From NCBI RefSeq assembly GCF_003590095.1, contig NC_039478.1, positions 19,654,001-19,718,000 on the forward strand: a stretch of 64,000 bases of DNA, written 5' to 3'. The position numbers and the translations under genes are program-made. Under the pieces are notes generated by a model. That model made no database searches, was not told the DNA's origin, and worked only from the letters and a program-made list of their open reading frames with translations. This document shows positions 58,263 to 64,000 of the stretch, in pieces. The DNA is from Trichoplusia ni (lineage: Eukaryota > Arthropoda > Insecta > Lepidoptera > Noctuidae). The first letter of the stretch is position 1. Every line of letters starts with the position of its first letter.

Positions 58263-60665
58263 TTATCTATCATTTTGTCCTTTCGTGCTTTCTGTCATTT
58301 TTTTATTGTCTGTTAAAAACTAGGTACTAAGATTTTTTCTTGAAAATGTCCTGTTAATCCAGACACCTAATTCGTCCTACGTAAGTAAGCTCTGCGACGG
58401 TACCCTCATTGTTTATTTTTCATTCAGAGCCTTCACAGTGGCGGCAATGACTTAACTACTAAACCAACGAGGCAGGCTGTGTTACAGGTCATCTGGCTGT
58501 AGTTTGTATACAATCGTAATTTATTAGTAATTTGCCTCCGAGGATAGAAATATGACAGTACAGTAGGACAGCAGATTTAATATTAGAGTCTTGTATTGAG
58601 GCGTTCAGATGCTTAAAGTCGGGAATTTACGTGATGGCAACTCTATGGTGGTTGTTCTGACCAATTTAAGGTGATTAGGGTGAACAATTATCTACTTTTC
58701 TCTTAGCAGTTTATTAAAAAAGTTTGATGAAACTATATCGAGAGCTGAATGTAAAAAAATATATTTTAATAGTTAGTTCGCGCGTCGCGCTCTCACCCCC
58801 TTGGTGTGGGTCATAGTCAGCATTGCCAGACGTCCCCATTTTTAAATCAAATTTAAATGTCAGGCTCGGTCCCGCTTTTCGGAGAGAACTTGACCGTAGG
58901 GCCTTTCGTAGGATTCACACAGACTTTTGTTTTAAACCAGTGGCGTAGCGTAGTTTACCGTCGCCCGGGGCGGATTCACACATTTCACACCAAGTACGAA
59001 TTTAAAAAAGCTCGATAAATTTTTACAAGTTAACCTTCTTCGCTTATGTTTTGTTCGCGTGCTGACTTTGTTTTTTACTATCATGTCCCGCTTCTGACGG
59101 AAGAATCCCGCTATTTTTACTCAAAAAGTACCAAAGTCCCTACTTGTCCAAAAAAAAACTGGCAACGCTAGTCAAAGTACTCATAGTGTGATGTTACTTA
59201 ATTATCCGGGTAGGAACCCGTGACTGAAAGAAACTCGTAAATAGAAACTGTCTATTTAGGTGTAAAAATGTTTGAAAGATGCATTAATGCATTTGGAGAT
59301 CGATCGTAAGTAGAGACAGTTGCTATAGCTGTAGCGGCTTATTGTAAGTCAAACATTTTTGAAATAGGTGTTGGTGAGCAGTACTGGGCTAGCCTGGCTA
59401 ACAGATGGCTACACTAGCATGTGCCCAGCGTAGGCGTCCGATGGACATAATAATATGCGTAGCGAAAACGCTTGTGTACAAGGGCCATAGGAGAAAATAC
59501 TTCGTTATATCGAGAGATGCTTGTGAGGTTCAACCTAAACTTAGTAGGTGTACAACAAATACTTAGTGACGTACCAAACTTCACACATAGTACCAACGTA
59601 GGTAATTGTTATTTATACATGGCCTTGCATAAGTTTGACGCAGAAGATAATTTGAAAAAGGTTGTTACGTACTTATTGTATTATTTCATGATAACTTTTG
59701 TAAGAACAAAAAATGCTAATTTTGTTCATTTACAAATGTTAATGTCAGATTTAAAAAATATTTAAGTATTTACTGAAAATAAATCTTATAAATAATAGCC
59801 TGTTTTCGTAATAATAAGTTTTAGTTTGCTTAAATACGAGGGCGAGGGGAGTTAGAGGCGCGGCATGTCATCAATGTCATGGGATGCAGCGAGCTCCACT
59901 AGGTGAGCGTGGTCCGCACGGGCCGGCCTCTCACGTCGTCATACTGCGACTACATACATAAAGTCGAAAACTCATGTTTACTTGCCAATTGGATTTATTA
60001 ACCTTCGGCCCAATTTGCACATTCTTATACCAAAGCTTTGAGTCAACAAAATCTCAATAAGTATTTAGGTAAGTGAAAAACACAAACTGAAATCAAAGGA
60101 AGTTCGAGTCTCTAGTACTCCAATGGGTAGGGTATTTAAATACCCACTGATACCTGTGTGTAAATGCACAGAAGCTAATTTTTATAGAAAACAGCTCACG
60201 TCAACAATAGTTAGTAATGAGTCTAGATTTGAACTTCTTTTTTTAATCCTTACAAAACCTCACGGATTTTTTCCGCCCGATAACCATTCTGGTAGTTTTA
60301 ACCGAAGTCTTACCGGCTGAAACTCTCGGGGATCTCGGACTCAATCCTTGAACAATAAAATAATGCAATGAAATCCACTGCAATACCCGGCAGTGAAGCT
60401 CTTCGAAGCGCCACTTTGCTGCTCCTTTTGCAAATTAGTACGCGAGGAAGCATTGCCCTTTTCCAATTTTTGATCTTTCGTTTAAAGGCAAAGGTTAACA
60501 CGCATCTGCCGTTAAACGCATTTGTAAGCACTGATAGTTCCAGCCGTAGATTTTCGGTAAATTTTGGAAGCTGGCTACATAGCATTTTACAGTTCCTTTA
60601 ATGTGGTATAATACTCTAGGCTGCTATAACACGGTCTGCACCACAACAACCGCACGCACTTTCTA

Positions 60666-61047
60666 CACGGTGATTTTTAGTCGTCTTACAAAAGTAGCCC
60701 AGCTCATGTATCCGACATAAAATACCAATAGGCGCGATTATTTTTTTATTATCATCAACTAAGATAATAGGTACGAAGAAAAATGAAACACGAGAAATCT
60801 GAAACATCCTGTCAAAAATGATAAAAACGCCGCCGCCCGCGCCCCTCACCATTGTTACAAGGCTTGGACCGCGCTCGCAACAGAGCTGTGTTTCTAAAAC
60901 TACGAATTGCATCATAATATTGAATAGAATTGCATTTTAAAAAGTTGTTCAAATCTCATAAAAACCTATTTTTTTATAATGAATGTGTTCTACTCATTGG
61001 ATACATGAACTGGGCTGCTTTTGTAAGACGACTAAAAAATCACGGTG
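60666..61047. mobile_element. MITE with about 50-base inverted repeats and TA flanks
   Basis: The left end 'cacggtgatttttagtcgtc' and the inverted right end (gacgactaaaaaatcacggtg minus one base) match over about 50 bases, through 'catgtatcc'. TA dinucleotides flank both ends (60,664-60,665 and 61,048-61,049), the target of Tc1/mariner-type elements. 382 bases, no transposase frame. A solitary end of the same family is at about 18,445-18,482. Confidence 0.8.
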
Positions 61048-61954
61048 TATATTTTACTACATGCAGTTGTGCGCTCGACTTCGTACAGTCATGATACCAA
61101 CTGCACATGGAAGACTGCAGTCGAGAGAACTTAATATCAAACTGTATGCAGTCTTGACTTCAATTTCAAGAGGTCGACTACAGTTGTGTAGTGTCACCGT
61201 ATGCTGTCCACATTGCATTTAGTCCTGCAGCCGAACTCAGGTCGCTTGCGTCGAATAGTTCTCGAATGAATCTCGAACCCAACTTTTTTAATAAAAAAAT
61301 GCAAGTCTCAAGAATTTAAAGACAAAATAGAGCGCCACGCGACGCTTGGGCTTTTGTATGGGAATCAATACCTTACGCTGATTATAATTCTCTCTTGAGC
61401 TGACGACACAGTGATTCTTATAGTTAAATCATTTCATATCAAATCAAGCAATTGGCGTTCTAAAGTAAAAGTAAAATTTACGTTCTTTCATCGTGTCATA
61501 ATTTTGGATATACTTAGTATAATAAGTCATCTTCCGTATGGCAATATAATAACAAGGATTAGTCGACTACGTGAATTAAGTTTCGACTGCAGACAACAGT
61601 AGAATATAATAACTGCTTGCGGTTGTTGAGGTGCAGTCCGTGTCATAGCGGCTTAATTATTTTACAAACGTAGTCTGTAAGGTTCAGAAAGACGCGGGAC
61701 CATATTTCGACTGCAATCCATCTGCATATTTCGGTCCGTCTGTGTAGACCCTACGGGCTGAAACTGCGTTAAGCGGGCGCCCGCGACGGGCAACCTTCGC
61801 GTGTCTACGTGCGTGGACACCGGGTGAGCTCCGTGGGTATGTGACGGATCCCCGTCGCGAGGACTGATGAACGTAGTGTCGCTAGTTCAGTTTTAACGGT
61901 GTGGAGAACTTAATATATTACTACGTAGCAAAGCGACGTCTAGCAAAAAACATT

Positions 61955-62310
61955 TATTTTCATCATAATCATCCTAGCTTCATTCCAACTATGTTGGGGT
62001 CGGCTTCCAGTCTAACCGGATTCAGCTAAGTACCTACCAGTGCTTTAAAAAGAGCGACTGCCTATCTGACCTCAACCCAGTTACCTCGATACGGCAACAC
62101 GGTACCCCTTAGACTGGTTGTCAGACTTTCTTGCTTCTGACTACCTGTACGACTGTCAAAGATGTATGAATAACAGCCATCAACAATTTAACGTGTTTCC
62201 GAAACACGGAGGAGAAAAGAGGATCCCCCATCTACGGACCAACCACGTCAAGCGTCGCTTAACCTGTGATCGATTCACTCACCTTACAGCCGTTTAGCCA
62301 CGAGCTTTTT
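61955..62310 (+). repeat. Interspersed repeat, long copy (aactatgttggggtcggctt family)
   Basis: 'ccaactatgttggggtcggc', 'gcgactgcctatctgacctc', 'gactggttgtcagactttct' and a 3' segment with 'acggaccaaccacgtcaagc' appear in the order well known from lepidopteran genomes. Confidence 0.75.
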
Positions 62311-62724
62311 TTAAATCATAATTTTATTTTTAGGCCTAGTTTCCTAGTCGCCACGTATTTTGAAATCGGTGTGTTAAATATCATGCAGTTTTAAGGTGAC
62401 CATAATACTTAAATCACAGATATAATTACTTAAATAACATGATCTTTGGAACAAATTTGAACCCCTATAACTAAAACTCCGGTGTCTGCCCGTCCAAGAC
62501 AGTTAGACAACTTATTTAAAATACAGAATATGAGAAGTATTTAATTACGCATGCACGCATGCGCACATCGAACCCCCTCAACCACCCGGCTCTCTGGACT
62601 CAATGTGGCGTTTATAAGCTCTTTTGATGTGCACTGATTGATTTACGATGGACAGCAAGTATAAATCAAACTTTATTAACAAGTCAAACAGAGTTCTTAA
62701 TTGCCTACTATTACACCGAATCTA

Positions 62725-62730
62725 TTTATT
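62725..62730 (-). terminator. Rtn4ip1: Poly(A) signal of the RTN4IP1 homologue
   Basis: AATAAA on the - strand (in tatttaataaatagattc) lies about 145 bases after the stop codon, predicting a short 3' UTR. Confidence 0.6.
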
Positions 62731-62873
62731 AAATACAATGCAGTCATCTTTTTATCTTGAAAGGAGACTCTGTAATGTCAGACAGTATCCATTAAATATT
62801 ATCCAACAATTGGAAATCATCCTTCCAAGATTATCGTAGTCCTTGTGGCCTGGTCGCGCGTCGCTCGCTGCCA

Positions 62874-62996
62874 CTAGTCGTGGCGCTGCGCCGTGAAGTC
62901 CAGCAGCAGCTTGCCGCGCGCGCTGCCCTCCGCCGCGCGCTCGTACGCCTCGCGCGCCTCCCACCACGGGAACACGCGTTCCACGAACACGCTGAA
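62874..62996 (-). CDS. Rtn4ip1: RTN4IP1-like last coding exon
   Basis: 40 residues and TAG at 62,876-62,874. FSVFVERVFPWWEAREAYER followed by AAEGSARGKLLLDF. Acceptor cctgttgcag|ttc, phase 0. Confidence 0.85.
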   Translation of the reverse strand, partial: FSVFVERVFPWWEAREAYERAAEGSARGKLLLDFTAQRHD

Positions 62997-63668
62997 CTGC
63001 AACAGGACACGCGTCAGCCCCGGCCGGGCCTCGCCCTAGCTCACGCTCACGCGCGCCTAGCTCACCTGGCCGCGCTCCGCCAGCCGCCGCAGGTGCTCGA
63101 TGTCGGCGGCGCTGGGCGAGAAGAACGCCCAGCGCACGTGCGGCGGCAGCGGCGACGCCGGCGCCCCACCGCGCGCCCGAACCGCCGACGCCGCGCGCGC
63201 GCTCTGCGCCAGCAGCTGCGCGCCCGCGCACAGCGCGCCCACCGCCACGCCGCGCGCCTCCATCTGGCGCAGCAGCGGCGACGACAGCGTCACGTAGCGC
63301 GCGAACTGGCTGCGCATGGCGGCGGCCGCGTCGCCGCCCAGCCCCGCGCAGTCCAGCACTACGTCGTAGGGGCCGGCCGCCTCCAGACGCTCGTGGTAGT
63401 CGGGCGCGCGGCGGTCGAGCGCGGCGGCGGCGCCCAGGCGCTCGGCGCGCTCGGCCAGCGCGGCGGAGCAGCCCACGGTGACGTGCGCGCCCTGCCGCGC
63501 CAGCAGCTGCAGCGCGGCCTGCCCCACGCCGCCCAGCCCCAGTAGAAGCACGCGCGGGCGCTCGCGGCCCGCCAGCCCGGCCGCCCGCAGCGCCGCGCTG
63601 GCCGTCAGCGCCGCGTACAGCGCACCGCCCGCGCTGGCGTCGTCCAGCTCGCGCGGCGCCGGCCCCGC
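62874..63668 (-). CDS. Rtn4ip1: C-terminal part of RTN4IP1-like mitochondrial NADPH oxidoreductase
   Basis: Two coding exons (63,668-63,066 and 62,996-62,874) encode 241 residues; the N-terminal half lies beyond the right edge. It is a medium-chain dehydrogenase/reductase. The nucleotide loop is LLLGLGGVGQAALQL, followed by AHVTVGCS and GPYDVVLDCAG. RYVTLSSPLLRQME and HVRWAFFSPSAADIEHL match the RTN4IP1 family blocks YVTL..P.L and YRWAFF. The end (VFVERVFPWWEAREAYERAA, GSARGKLLLDF) is also typical. RTN4IP1 is a mitochondrial NADPH-dependent reductase linked to coenzyme Q metabolism. It is distantly related to the FASN enoyl reductase, but there is no evidence of a shared pathway. Confidence 0.85.
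63066..63668 (-). CDS. Rtn4ip1: RTN4IP1-like penultimate coding exon
   Basis: 201 whole codons with donor ccag|gtgagc. The right boundary uses the acceptor gcatgcgcag at 63,669, giving AGPAPRELDDASAGGALYAA; this acceptor has a weak polypyrimidine tract. Extremely GC-rich, which creates long shadow frames on the + strand. Confidence 0.8.
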
Positions 63669-64000
63669 CTGCGCATGCGGCTAGTACTAGCTCTGCGTGT
63701 CTGTAGCGTTAGGTTGCTCAGGGTGGGGGGAAGGGGGTTTTCACAGCATAATATGTAACTGCGTGCTGATGTGACTAGTGTCTACAGTACCGGGTCGAAA
63801 GTATCAGATTGAGAAAACTCATAAAAAACTTGCGGTCCCTTGATTACCCAAATCTTCTCTCCACAGCTAGAGCACTTATGAATCTTTCATAAAGTTCAAA
63901 AACTGCTATTTGGCAAGTCTCGTATCGTATATAATATATATTATCTAGGTATATTATCAAAAAGCCTTAATACAATTTGAATGCATAATCGTTCGAAGCA
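63669..64000. other. Rtn4ip1: Intron of the RTN4IP1 homologue
   Basis: AT-rich, no coding signal. The remaining 5' exons must lie beyond 64,000. Confidence 0.6.

Larger units (their letters stand above)
51481..62700. other. Intergenic region between FASN and the RTN4IP1 homologue
   Basis: No exon supported. The FASN-proximal part (51,480-52,100) is GC-rich and may be promoter. Other contents: repeats at 53,430-53,700, 53,940-54,237, 55,195-55,480, 56,103-56,390, 57,972-58,262 and 61,955-62,310; poly-C at 54,575-54,588; a CpG-rich island at 57,420-57,770; a TA-flanked MITE at 60,666-61,047. Confidence 0.55.

Noticed and set aside
1..64000. A CRISPR array, operon, phage or other prokaryotic system
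   Set aside because: No regularly spaced repeats, no ribosome-binding sites, and all supported genes are spliced.

Overview
This is a eukaryotic nuclear window, most likely from a moth or butterfly (Lepidoptera). Small coding exons with spliceosomal GT/AG borders sit in AT-rich non-coding DNA. The exons end almost every codon in G or C. The spacers carry lepidopteran-style repeats: tRNA-derived SINEs, a non-LTR element tail, MITEs, and short families with conserved 3' ends near a phrase such as 'gcgggcaacagctag'. There are no operons, CRISPR arrays or prokaryotic signals.

Layout, left to right. (1) 1-8,672, + strand: the 3' end of a gene whose last two coding exons (7,584-7,680 and 8,500-8,672) encode a C-terminus I do not recognise, followed by a possible 3' UTR to about 11,060. 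(2) 12,131-27,662, - strand: an unconventional myosin of 11 coding exons and about 1,063 residues, with a first intron of 9.2 kb. Its variant P-loop and switch I, single IQ motif and C-terminal module best fit dachs (class XX), the Fat/Hippo-pathway myosin. It runs tail-to-tail with gene 1, and poly(A) signals on the two strands lie about 30 bases apart near 11,050-11,080. (3) 32,031-32,205, - strand: an isolated, strongly coding-like exon, possibly an alternative first exon of the myosin. (4) 37,261-51,188, - strand: a complete animal-type fatty acid synthase of 18 coding exons and 2,395 residues. Domain order is KS-MAT-DH-(pseudo-MT)-ER-KR-ACP-TE, and every catalytic residue I looked for is present. 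A short 5' UTR intron lies just upstream. (5) 51,480-62,720: about 11 kb of intergenic DNA with repeats and GC-rich islands but no convincing exon. (6) 62,874-63,668, - strand: the last two coding exons of a mitochondrial NADPH oxidoreductase of the RTN4IP1 family; the rest lies beyond the right edge.

The genes do not form a pathway cluster. FASN makes palmitate in the cytosol, the RTN4IP1 homologue is a mitochondrial reductase, and the myosin is a cortical growth and polarity protein. Splice phases were checked exon by exon: FASN and the myosin both read through all junctions without a frameshift. I found no convincing new biological system. The points most worth a second look are the orphan exon at 32 kb, the 75-base frame-preserving intron-like segment in the myosin tail, the degenerate myosin nucleotide-binding motifs, and several new-looking MITE and hairpin structures.
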